Positions 1 to 7,563 are shown, counted from the stretch's first letter. The stretch is 10,975 bases of DNA from Bacillota bacterium (GCA_003501365.1 DNPP01000442.1:1-10975); one strand, 5' to 3'. Numbers and translations are program-made. Notes: generated from the letters alone by a model not told the origin.

Positions 1-895
1 AAAGCCCCACTATCGGCTGGGCGTACCCTTTTACATCATTTACTGAAGCAGGGTTCATTTGAGAGAGATTTTGACCCGAATAAAGAATGCAATCCTCATT
101 GAAATGATAAATCAGGTGTCGGATTAGTCTGTAAATCTTCATTTGCAGCGGATACTTAGCGGTATTCTTTTGCTCAGCGGCAATCTCATCCTCAATTTGC
201 TTAATAAGCGGAATTTCTAAACCAGTAACATCATCCCAGCTTACCAGACCTACTTTTAAGGCATCATCCAGATCATGAGCAGCAAAGGCCAACGCATCGG
301 AGATGTTCACAATCTGGGCTTCCAGACTCGGTTGGGGAGTAATCTGGAACTCGGATGGAATTTTGGGATTATCGTACTTCGTTAGGTGGCGCGCTAAACC
401 TTCCCGGGTCTCAAAGGTCAGGTTCAATCCGGGAAAGGCGGGATAACGCTCTTCTAAATAATCGACAACCCGCAGACTATGCAGATTGTGGTCAAAGCCT
501 CCGAAATCCTTTAGCATCAAGTTTAATATCTCTTCACCGGCATGCCCGAAAGGTGTATGACCCAGATCATGAGCCAAAGAAATTGCTTCTACTAGGTCCT
601 CATTGACCTGTAACACCCGGGCAAAAGTCCGGGCATGCTGCATCACTTCAAGAGTATGGGTTAAACGGGTACGGTAATAATCGCCCTCATGGACCATAAA
701 AACCTGAGTTTTGAATTGCAGATTTTTAAAAGCGGTAGTGTACATAATACGATCACGATCCCGCTGAAAACAACTACGATAAGCATCCTCATTCTCAGCA
801 AAACTGCGGCCCCGGGTCTGTCCTGACTTCGAAGCAAACGGAGCCAGGGTTATTTCTTCATTCCCTTCCATATTTTGACGGGGAGATTGGGTCAA
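1..895 (-). CDS. dgt: dGTPase-like HD-domain triphosphohydrolase (3' end beyond the window)
   Basis: Predicted cytoplasmic metal-dependent HD-superfamily phosphohydrolase of the dGTPase-like family, which cleaves dNTPs to deoxynucleoside plus triphosphate. About 298 codons are visible and the reading frame stays open to the left edge; family members are roughly 330-380 residues, so a short C-terminal piece is missing. HD metal ligands are visible: H80 (RLTHTLEV), H109-D110 (AHDLGHTPFGHAGE) and D200 (NISDALAF), followed by the family signature HDLDDAL at 207-213. The usual GGFEHN-x-Q-S motif reads GGFDHNLHS (132-140), with His in place of Gln. The start is TTG at 893-895 because GAGAGGTGA lies 5 bases upstream; the in-frame ATG at 869-871 has no ribosome binding site. 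It lies 53 bp after the TSCPD gene and probably shares its transcript. In many Clostridia this gene precedes dnaG and rpoD, which may therefore lie further left. True dNTP preference cannot be read from sequence. Confidence 0.93.
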   Translation of the reverse strand, partial: MTQSPRQNMEGNEEITLAPFASKSGQTRGRSFAENEDAYRSCFQRDRDRIMYTTAFKNLQFKTQVFMVHEGDYYRTRLTHTLEVMQHARTFARVLQVNEDLVEAISLAHDLGHTPFGHAGEEILNLMLKDFGGFDHNLHSLRVVDYLEERYPAFPGLNLTFETREGLARHLTKYDNPKIPSEFQITPQPSLEAQIVNISDALAFAAHDLDDALKVGLVSWDDVTGLEIPLIKQIEDEIAAEQKNTAKYPLQMKIYRLIRHLIYHFNEDCILYSGQNLSQMNPASVNDVKGYAQPIVGL

Positions 896-900
896 CTTGA

Positions 901-909
901 TCACCTCTC
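901..909 (-). promoter_or_regulatory. Ribosome binding site deciding the TTG start of the dGTPase-like gene
   Basis: The minus strand reads GAGAGGTGA, a good Shine-Dalgarno match, ending 5 bases before the TTG at 893-895. No comparable sequence precedes the alternative in-frame ATG at 869-871, so the longer TTG-started product is favoured. Confidence 0.75.
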
Positions 910-948
910 AATAGAATGAAAGCATTGCCGTTAAACTTATGGTCCCGT

Positions 949-1194
949 TCATTTTAGCTTTTCCAAAGCCCTTGCCAATTGATCGGGACAGGAGGTTTCT
1001 TTTTCTTCGCATTTGATTCCGCGTAAGCGCCGAATTATTTCATCCACGGCCATTCCTTCAACCAATCTGCAAATCCCCTGAGTGTTGCCATCGCAACCGT
1101 CTTCAAAACGCAAACGAAGCAAAATCCCGTCCTCCACCGTCAAATATATACGACTAGCACATACGCCCTGAGTCTCATATACCAACTCCCGCAT
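949..1194 (-). CDS. TSCPD-domain protein (TIGR03905-type)
   Basis: Complete 81-residue protein of the small TSCPD family found mainly in Clostridia-like bacteria; its biochemical role is not established. It shows the full family pattern: GVC (Cys11), DGCDGN (Cys34), QGICRLVEGM (Cys42), IKCEEKETSCPDQLARALE (Cys63 and Cys69). The conserved cysteines suggest metal binding, which is inference. The same domain occurs in class II ribonucleotide reductases, so a link to deoxynucleotide metabolism is plausible and fits its neighbour, the dGTPase-like gene 53 bp downstream. The start ATG has GGGAGG 9 bases upstream. It begins 33 bp after the stop of the hybrid kinase gene, with no promoter or terminator seen between them, so co-transcription is likely. 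No signal peptide or membrane segment, so cytoplasmic. Confidence 0.88.
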   Translation of the reverse strand: MRELVYETQGVCASRIYLTVEDGILLRLRFEDGCDGNTQGICRLVEGMAVDEIIRRLRGIKCEEKETSCPDQLARALEKLK

Positions 1195-1227
1195 TTCAGC
1201 AATCCTCCCAAGTAAGGAAAAGTCTTG

Positions 1228-3894
1228 TTAACTACATGATTCCAAAACCGCCATTAATTCTTCCATCGTGTATGGTTTAGTAAGTACTCCGCAAAAACCA
1301 TAGTGCTTAAAATTGGATATTATTAAATCCTTGGAATATCCGCTGCACACAATTACTTTAATTTGAGAATCAATTTGTAACAAACGTTTGATTGCATCAA
1401 ACCCCTCCGGTTCCCACGGAATCAATAAATCCATGATAACCAGTGAAAATGCTTTCTGATGCTGCTGTGCTTGTTGAAAGAGCTCAATTGCGTCCGCTTC
1501 AGTCCCGGTTACCTCCACCTCATAACCAATTCGACCCAGCATCTTTGCCAGTACTTCACGGAGTTCGAATTCATTTTCAATAACCAGCACCCGGCCATGG
1601 CCAACAATAAATTTTACTTTTGCAAATTTTAACGGCCGATTAGGATCTTGGTTCTTAGAAGCCGGAATATATAAATGGACAGTCGTTCCAACAGCCGGTT
1701 TTGACTCAACACTAATATGGCCCTTATGCTTTTGCATAATTGAATATACTGTAGCCAGTCCCAATCCGGTACCCTTCGGCTTGGTTGTAAAATAAGGATC
1801 AAAAATTTTAGCAAGATTTTCTTCCGAAATACCTTCGCCTTGATCTACAAATGATATTTCGACATAGTTACCATTGGTGAGCGGTAGTTCATCCCCCGCT
1901 TTGACTTTAATATTATGGGCGGTTATTACAATATTACCATCGCCCGGCATTGCTTGCTGCGCGTTGATAAGCAGATTAGTAAAGACTTGATTCATTTGAC
2001 CGGCATCCACTTCTACCAGCCATAGATCATCGGGACAATTTAGAGTGGCTTGAATATTTGATCGAAGTAGGGTTAAATTGATTGACTCTAAAAGCAGCTC
2101 TGCAATTGAAACTGCCTCTTTTTGGGGTTCGATCCCTCTCGCAAAAATCAATAGTTGTCGGGTCAAATCGCGAGCCCGACCCAACGCATTCTCTGCTTTG
2201 GCCAACCGTTCATCCACCCTGCTGTCAAGAATACCATAAGTTCTGGCCATCGTAATATTTCCCCATAAAACACTTAAAATATTATTAAAGTCATGGGCCA
2301 GACCCCCGGCCAGGATTGCAATGGACTCAAATTTGTTGGCCTTGATCATCTCGGCTTCAATTTTCTTACGATTGGTGATATCGCGAGCGGTAATAACTAC
2401 TTTAATGCCATCATGAAGAGAACAATAAGACTTCCCGGCGCTTTCAACCCATAACCAGTCGCCATTCCGATGTCGAACACGGTGGATAGTCTGGAAAGAG
2501 TCCCGCTTTTGGACAATCCGGGAAAACGCCAGCTTTAAATGATGTAACTCTTCCGGGTGCAACAAATTAGTGCAACGCTGACCGATTAACTCCTCCGGAT
2601 CATACCCCAAAATTTCTTTAAAATTAGGGCTGGTGTACAATAAAATACCGAATTGAGAGATTTCACAGATCAAATCAAAAGTATTATCGGCTAAGGTCCG
2701 GTATCGTTCTTCGCTTTCACGTAAACCGGTTACCGCTGTCTGCAAAAGTTGTTCCTGCTTTTGTAATTCACTCTCCTGCTGTTTACGTTCGGTAACTTCC
2801 TTTACTAATTGTTGATTAATAACGGTCAGTTCCAAGGTGCGCTCATTAACCAACTCTTCCAATTGGCTATGGTGTTTATGTAAGTCAACTATTGCCTGAT
2901 GGTAGGCAGTGATGTCTCGGATAATTAAAATCTTGGCAGTCTTATGATTGGCCAAACTAATAGCCGACTGCGATAATAATACTACTTTAACCGACTTGTC
3001 CCGGGCTTGATGTAAATATGTCTCAAAATCAATATAATTCTCGGCATAACTATAATTATCAATAAAAGTACTTATTCGGGTTTCAGAAAAATTATTGGTT
3101 TCAAAATTAAATAATTCTTGCGCGGATTGATTCATCTGAATGATGGAGTTTTCAGCTTTTAAAATGACGATCCCATCCTGCATATTCGCGAAAATATCGT
3201 CGGCAATATCTTCGATGTTGAACACCAAAAAGCGGTATCGAATGACTGCAAAGAATACAAAAATCGATAAAATAGCACAGCTAGCGGAGCCAAGTGGTAT
3301 CACGCGGACCTTAAAAACATGGGGTAAGATTACATCGGTTACGCATCCCACTGACAATCCGCTCAAAGCTCCCATGATAATCAGGATTAACTGCTTTCTC
3401 TGATTTGGGTCGCAAGTCGTTAAACGACAGTAGAGTAAACAAATTGCATAAATACATGGCATGATAAGCGCAAGGACTACCGATGGTCCGTATAATAAAC
3501 CGGATAGCGGCAATGGCCCCCATGGTTGCAATTTGTAACCACTGCCGATTAATGAGGTGGTGAGTGAGATAACTGCTGCACAGAGAGTAAAAAATAGCAC
3601 CAAGGAATAGAAGTAGTCGGGTCTTTTATCAAGATAAGCATATACAAAATTTAAAAACAATAACCCGATGGGTATCCAAAAAAGCGGATTTAAAAAAATT
3701 AATATTCCAAACCACAACTTATGCGTGGGTAACCATAAAATTAAATTTTGAAATAACCATACTGAAACCCATAATGATAAAATAAGGTAGGCTCGATTAA
3801 CCGGACTCTTACGCCGTTTGGCAAATATGTAACCCCAGGTCAATGTGTTAAATAGTAAAGCACTTAATGGTATTAAAAAGATATCATGTAGCAT
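1228..3894 (-). CDS. 7TM-PAS-PAS hybrid sensor histidine kinase with C-terminal receiver
   Basis: Membrane hybrid histidine kinase of 888 residues. Seven hydrophobic helices fill residues 4-220 (roughly 4-24, 35-56, 62-88, 94-115, 133-157, 168-190, 199-220), matching the 7TM N-terminal region of Gram-positive kinases. Then come a divergent PAS domain (about 232-330), a coiled coil (335-395) and a second PAS/PAC (about 394-510). The kinase core has phospho-acceptor H534 (GGLAHDFNNIL), N-box N640 and N644, G1 box D684-Q-G-E-G688, F-box FDPYFTTK (698-705) and G2 box GTGLGL (708-713). The receiver (about 767-886) has D822 as phospho-acceptor, S851 and K873, but its acidic pair is E773-N774, so one Mg2+-ligating acid is Asn. 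The start ATG has AAAGGA 5 bases upstream. No partner regulator or output domain is in view, so signal and target are unknown. The HDFNN core and GYS-x7-F-x2-YGF receiver style resemble kinases common in Deltaproteobacteria, suggesting domain shuffling. Confidence 0.95.
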   Translation of the reverse strand: MLHDIFLIPLSALLFNTLTWGYIFAKRRKSPVNRAYLILSLWVSVWLFQNLILWLPTHKLWFGILIFLNPLFWIPIGLLFLNFVYAYLDKRPDYFYSLVLFFTLCAAVISLTTSLIGSGYKLQPWGPLPLSGLLYGPSVVLALIMPCIYAICLLYCRLTTCDPNQRKQLILIIMGALSGLSVGCVTDVILPHVFKVRVIPLGSASCAILSIFVFFAVIRYRFLVFNIEDIADDIFANMQDGIVILKAENSIIQMNQSAQELFNFETNNFSETRISTFIDNYSYAENYIDFETYLHQARDKSVKVVLLSQSAISLANHKTAKILIIRDITAYHQAIVDLHKHHSQLEELVNERTLELTVINQQLVKEVTERKQQESELQKQEQLLQTAVTGLRESEERYRTLADNTFDLICEISQFGILLYTSPNFKEILGYDPEELIGQRCTNLLHPEELHHLKLAFSRIVQKRDSFQTIHRVRHRNGDWLWVESAGKSYCSLHDGIKVVITARDITNRKKIEAEMIKANKFESIAILAGGLAHDFNNILSVLWGNITMARTYGILDSRVDERLAKAENALGRARDLTRQLLIFARGIEPQKEAVSIAELLLESINLTLLRSNIQATLNCPDDLWLVEVDAGQMNQVFTNLLINAQQAMPGDGNIVITAHNIKVKAGDELPLTNGNYVEISFVDQGEGISEENLAKIFDPYFTTKPKGTGLGLATVYSIMQKHKGHISVESKPAVGTTVHLYIPASKNQDPNRPLKFAKVKFIVGHGRVLVIENEFELREVLAKMLGRIGYEVEVTGTEADAIELFQQAQQHQKAFSLVIMDLLIPWEPEGFDAIKRLLQIDSQIKVIVCSGYSKDLIISNFKHYGFCGVLTKPYTMEELMAVLESCS

Positions 3895-3915
3895 CGTTTT
3901 CCTTTAAACTGAGTT

Positions 3916-3955
3916 TTCACGAATACTTACCTAACAATTTGTAGTCATTCGTGAA
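3916..3955. repeat. Inverted repeat in the kinase leader (two TTC-N2-GAA boxes)
   Basis: TTCACGAAT at 3916-3924 and its exact reverse complement ATTCGTGAA at 3947-3955 are separated by 22 bases. Each arm also contains a palindrome of the form TTC-N2-GAA (3916-3923 and 3948-3955), with centres 32 bp apart, close to three helical turns. The element lies between the predicted promoter and the ribosome binding site of the hybrid kinase. It could be a pair of operator half-sites for a dimeric regulator, or a 9-bp hairpin in the leader RNA. The sequence does not say which. Confidence 0.55.
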
Positions 3956-4017
3956 TATTCTTTAAGTTAAACATCGATTACGATAATTTTCACATCACCT
4001 TTTTATTTTATCATAGA

Positions 4018-4030
4018 AATTCAAAGAATT
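4018..4030. promoter_or_regulatory. Palindrome AATTC-AAA-GAATT at the kinase transcription start
   Basis: A perfect 5-bp-arm palindrome with a 3-base centre overlaps the edge of the predicted -10 box (4028-4033) and the likely transcription start near 4021. Its TTC...GAA core resembles the two boxes downstream at 3916-3955 but has a 3-base spacer instead of 2. An operator role is inference; in AT-rich sequence a palindrome this short can arise by chance. Confidence 0.3.
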
Positions 4031-4055
4031 ATAATTGAATGAGGATTTTAGTCAA
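4028..4055 (-). promoter_or_regulatory. SigA-type promoter for the hybrid kinase transcript
   Basis: On the minus strand TTGACT (4050-4055, five of six bases matching the -35 consensus) is followed after 16 bases by a perfect TATAAT (4028-4033). This is the best promoter match in the window. The predicted start near 4021 gives a leader of about 127 bases before the kinase ATG, containing the inverted repeat at 3916-3955. It probably drives the kinase, the TSCPD gene and the dGTPase-like gene. Confidence 0.75.
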
Positions 4056-4104
4056 TAATTTATCAAAAATATACTATCTTTCCTGCCCTCAATTATCGGA
4101 TGGC

Positions 4105-5247
4105 TTAAAGCTTAAGATCCAATTTTTGCCGTTCAAATATTTGCAGTCGAACATTCCCCACCATCATCCCGGTACCCACTAATAGGAATATCAACATAAA
4201 GGCCATATTAATGATGGGTATCAAGCTGATCAATACCATTAAAATTCCGGCCAGAACCATCATCAGGCTGGGATGAAAACGCGAGCGGAATATCAATCTG
4301 CCAAACCACAGGTTGACGGGGATGCCAAAGAATAATATCAATATCAGGTAAATAAGTCCTAATAATATAGCCAGTGGAATGCCGACCATTGTAAATATTA
4401 AAATTACGATTACAATCGGAATCCCGATCAAACTGACTAAGCCCGTTAAAATACTGCGCCGAAAATTATAATGGGAGGGTTCGGTAATCTGCCATAAGGT
4501 TTTGGGAAACAAGCGAAACAGTATTAAAGATGCTAATAAACTGCCGATAAACCAAACGATAGATATCAGTGTAATGATTCCAGGCGGCAGCAATGAATCA
4601 TGCCGAGGTTGATGAAGATAATAGCCTCCCCGGACATTAATTCCTTTAATTTTAGCCGGATTGCCGGCGACACCGGAATAATCATTAACTGTTCCGGCTA
4701 TCTCCAATGGCGCTTGCCAGGTAGGTGGCACGCCTTGAACTTGTAAATCACCGTTAATCCGTCCGCCAATTTTGGTTTCCGGGGCACTTTTCAGATGAAC
4801 CGAATCGTTAATTGTCCCCTGAAGATTTACATTTGAGAAGGTTCCTAATATTCCGCGGCCAATTAATGATTGCCGGCTAGTCTCTATCGAAGCGGCAAAA
4901 ACGGTAATACTACCGTCGATCCGGCCGCCAATCTTCATTTCATTGGCAAATCCACGAATGCTGCCTGAAACTTGACCATTAATAATTAACTGATCCCAAG
5001 CTACTCCTAAAATGCTACCGTCGATCCGACCGTTAATAACGACCTCACCGGACCACACCAAGAGGTCACCTTTAATCTCGCCATCCACTTCCAATCGCTC
5101 ACCGCTGAAAAGAACATCGCCTGCCACAACCTGTCCTTTTTCTATCGTCTCGTCGCCGTTCATTATCCGCCAAGAGCTTGCCATACAAGAACCGGCAACC
5201 AATAAAAGCAACCAAAAACTAATCAATATAACAAAAATTTTTTTCAT
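4105..5247 (-). CDS. Exported bactofilin-like polymer-forming protein with C-terminal membrane domain
   Basis: Complete 380-residue protein. It begins with a Sec-type signal peptide (MKK, then a hydrophobic run to about residue 20). Residues 40-205 form a bactofilin-like beta-helix with a rung every 17-18 residues: VDGEIKGDL (54), INGRIDGSI (71), INGQVSGSI (89), IGGRIDGSI (106) and IGGRINGDL (160). Residues about 222-366 are a hydrophobic domain with four or five membrane helices, followed by a short polar tail. Bactofilins polymerise without nucleotide; in this architecture the helix should lie outside the membrane, anchored by the C-terminal domain. The specific role (envelope scaffold, morphology, adhesion) is unknown. 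It starts 24 bp after the helicase stop, with GGTGGT before its ATG and no promoter seen in the gap, so it is probably co-transcribed with the helicase. No clear terminator follows. A lipoprotein reading is weak, because the AGSC before Cys21 does not fit a lipobox. Confidence 0.85.
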   Translation of the reverse strand: MKKIFVILISFWLLLLVAGSCMASSWRIMNGDETIEKGQVVAGDVLFSGERLEVDGEIKGDLLVWSGEVVINGRIDGSILGVAWDQLIINGQVSGSIRGFANEMKIGGRIDGSITVFAASIETSRQSLIGRGILGTFSNVNLQGTINDSVHLKSAPETKIGGRINGDLQVQGVPPTWQAPLEIAGTVNDYSGVAGNPAKIKGINVRGGYYLHQPRHDSLLPPGIITLISIVWFIGSLLASLILFRLFPKTLWQITEPSHYNFRRSILTGLVSLIGIPIVIVILIFTMVGIPLAILLGLIYLILILFFGIPVNLWFGRLIFRSRFHPSLMMVLAGILMVLISLIPIINMAFMLIFLLVGTGMMVGNVRLQIFERQKLDLKL

Positions 5248-5271
5248 CTAGACCACCATTTCGTTTTTTCT

Positions 5272-7563
5272 TTACAGATTCACCTGAATAATATCCCGAT
5301 CCATCCGTTCCATGCAATCACGAATTTTGGAGGCAAAAATCGGATCCTGACCGGCGCAGGCGGCTTTGATCTGCCGCAAAATATCAATCCCCCGGCGGAA
5401 GGCCTGGACGATATCTCCTTCTTGAATAGTACTGTCCTTAATCAGCTCGGCAAAAGTGCACCCTTGACTCCAGCGATATGCGAAATTCGACAAACTGGGA
5501 TGAAAAACAGCATCCCGTTCATCCACACCATATCGATAAACTAAATTACGGATGACAGTCTTCACCGGTTTCTGGTCGAACGGCAGATGCTTGGGATAAA
5601 ATTCGCCTTTGCGCGGTTCATAATCGATAGCTACAATCAAAGCATTTAATTGATCAGCATCTAATTCGTGAAATAAGCCGCCAAAATACAATTCGGTGAT
5701 CAACAATTCCTGAGTATAAATCTGGGCCGCGAACTCGCCCCGGGGCAACAATTCGCCCCCTTTTATATAATCCAGATCTTCAAGAATTTCAGTTTTAAGC
5801 TGCAAGGCATCATAAAAACGGCCGGTAATCACAATCTGGGAGGTTCTTTCTTGTAATGAAACCACTCTTTGGTTAAGTTCTTGCCAAACTTGGATCTGCT
5901 CCTCGCATTTTCGTTGTTGTTCCGGTGAGCAGGTGCGAGCCGTAGTTAAATCCAAATGACTCCGAAGTTCATTAATCTCATTGGCAATTGCCGTCCGGGC
6001 CCTGCCTTTGATAAATTTAAAGCGACGTTGCTGCTTTTTCAATTTTTGGCGCAATCGTAAATATACTAACGGACACCCTGAATTCTCACGCTCACTACAC
6101 AAATCGGCATTTAAAGAATCCAATTTTTCAGCATGGCTGGCTAGTAATTGTTCAGATTTACGTTTATCGTTCCGGGCCTGAAAAGTGGCGAAATTTTGAT
6201 TTAATATTACTTTGATGGAATCTTGATCGTGATTACGGTTTAAATTTAATACTGAATTATAGGATAAGTTAAACTGGCTTTTTAGTTCCTCAATTTCATT
6301 CTGATTGGTACTGGGGTATTCCTCCGGCCGTAGATTGCGAAGGTCGCAAAGGATATACACAAACCCCTGTTGATCGATACCGCGCCGTCCGGCCCGCCCA
6401 GCCATTTGAAAATATTCCAGGTTAGTCATAGGCCGAAAAGTAACCCCGTCAAATTTCGACGGGCTATCGAAGCAGACTGTTCTAACCGGATAATTAATCC
6501 CTACCGCAAAAGTTTCAGTCGCATACATTACCCGGATTAAACCCATTCCGAATAATGTTTCCACTATCTCTTTCAACCCCGGCAATAATCCGGCGTGATG
6601 ATAACCAATTCCTTTCATCAATAATACCTTGGCTTGGTTGGCGGTTTTTAAATTAGAAATCCCATATTCTTGAATTAAGCGATCGCAAACCGCCTCAACC
6701 TGACTTGACTCCGCCTCAGTCAAAAAGCTCCTCTGAAAGCTCAATTCTTGGGCCTTGAGTTCGCACATTTTACGGCTGAAGACAAAATATAAACAAGGTA
6801 AACCCTTTTGCTTGTTCACATGTTTAATAAGGTCAAGATGGGTGGTTTCCAGTTCCCGTTTATCATTTAAAGAAGGATGGTCTTTTACCTCCAATTGGTG
6901 CTTATACCCGATAACGGCTTTCAAATTAGTAGCGCCCAGATGCTTCTCATAAATAAAATGTTCCAGCGGTACGGCCCGATCTTTTTTAAGAATCACCGAG
7001 ACATGGTGTTGCTTGATCTCACTAATCCAAGCAGCCAATTCATAAACATTGGGGATAGTGGCAGATAACCCTAACAAACGCATCTCCTTAGGCATGAAAA
7101 TAATCGACTCTTCCCACACTGTACCGCGATCTTCATCGGAAAGATAATGAATCTCATCAAAGATAATATGAGAGATCCCCTCTAACCTTGGTAAATCCTG
7201 ATGAAGTATATTCCGGAAGATCTCGGTGGTCATCAAGCAAATTTCTGCTTCAGAGTTAATAACAACATCCCCGGTAACGATTCCTACCCGTTCGGCTCCA
7301 TATAAAGCCTTAAATTCTTTAAATTTTTGATTGGAAAGGGCTTTTATCGGAGCTGTATAAATGATCCGGTCACCTTTGGCGATGGCTTGATCAATCAGAT
7401 AATCGGCTATAAGAGTCTTTCCAACCCCGGTGGGCGCAGATACTAAAACCGAATTACCTTTCAGTAATTCCAAAACAGCCTGTTGCTGAAAATCATCCAA
7501 ACGATAATTTCGATAATATTCCGGTACAACTTCTAAAGACGCCATCTTTCTTCCCCATCTCAT
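5272..7563 (-). CDS. Ski2/HelY-like DEAD/DEAH-box helicase with DSHCT domain
   Basis: Complete 763-residue cytoplasmic superfamily 2 helicase of the Ski2/Mtr4 type, expected to unwind RNA or DNA using ATP. Visible motifs: Walker A APTGVGKT (43-50), Ia APIKALSNQK (71-80), Ib MTTEIF (111-116), DEIH (136-139), SAT (167-169), YHHAG (321-325), motif V ATETFAVGINYP (348-359) and motif VI QMAGRAGRRG (386-395). An insertion at about 450-600 is rich in charged coiled-coil sequence, in the position of the Mtr4 arch, and carries Cys489, Cys497, Cys545 and Cys553 (two C-x7-C pairs). Residues 600-763 form the DSHCT domain: WSQGCTFAELI (698-708), EGDIVQAFRRGIDILRQI (715-732), and a final RDIIQVNL. An alternative start at Met7 (7543-7545) has GGGGA 6 bases upstream and fits the predicted transcription start at least as well. 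Relatives are Mycobacterium HelY and eukaryotic RNA-exosome helicases. The actual substrate here is unknown. It leads a probable two-gene unit with the bactofilin-like gene. Confidence 0.95.
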   Translation of the reverse strand: MRWGRKMASLEVVPEYYRNYRLDDFQQQAVLELLKGNSVLVSAPTGVGKTLIADYLIDQAIAKGDRIIYTAPIKALSNQKFKEFKALYGAERVGIVTGDVVINSEAEICLMTTEIFRNILHQDLPRLEGISHIIFDEIHYLSDEDRGTVWEESIIFMPKEMRLLGLSATIPNVYELAAWISEIKQHHVSVILKKDRAVPLEHFIYEKHLGATNLKAVIGYKHQLEVKDHPSLNDKRELETTHLDLIKHVNKQKGLPCLYFVFSRKMCELKAQELSFQRSFLTEAESSQVEAVCDRLIQEYGISNLKTANQAKVLLMKGIGYHHAGLLPGLKEIVETLFGMGLIRVMYATETFAVGINYPVRTVCFDSPSKFDGVTFRPMTNLEYFQMAGRAGRRGIDQQGFVYILCDLRNLRPEEYPSTNQNEIEELKSQFNLSYNSVLNLNRNHDQDSIKVILNQNFATFQARNDKRKSEQLLASHAEKLDSLNADLCSERENSGCPLVYLRLRQKLKKQQRRFKFIKGRARTAIANEINELRSHLDLTTARTCSPEQQRKCEEQIQVWQELNQRVVSLQERTSQIVITGRFYDALQLKTEILEDLDYIKGGELLPRGEFAAQIYTQELLITELYFGGLFHELDADQLNALIVAIDYEPRKGEFYPKHLPFDQKPVKTVIRNLVYRYGVDERDAVFHPSLSNFAYRWSQGCTFAELIKDSTIQEGDIVQAFRRGIDILRQIKAACAGQDPIFASKIRDCMERMDRDIIQVNL

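Noticed and set aside
355..606. Plus-strand open frame of 83 codons
   Set aside because: It lies entirely antisense inside the dGTPase-like gene, whose minus-strand HD motifs are unmistakable; no ribosome binding site or recognisable protein.
1629..1814. Minus-strand 61-codon frame inside the kinase gene
   Set aside because: It overlaps the ATPase-domain coding sequence in another frame; no independent evidence.
3967..3993. Eight-codon GTG-started mini-ORF in the kinase leader
   Set aside because: The ribosome binding sequence overlaps or nearly touches the GTG and the peptide shows no attenuation-type codon run; too short to call a gene.
4093..4118. Hairpin-like CTTAA...TTAAG sequence at the bactofilin stop as a terminator
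   Set aside because: The stem is AT-rich and interrupted, overlaps the stop codon and has no T-run after it.
5170..5247. Lipoprotein signal on the bactofilin-like protein
   Set aside because: Cys21 is preceded by AGS, without the hydrophobic residue expected at -3 of a lipobox; an ordinary Sec signal is likelier.
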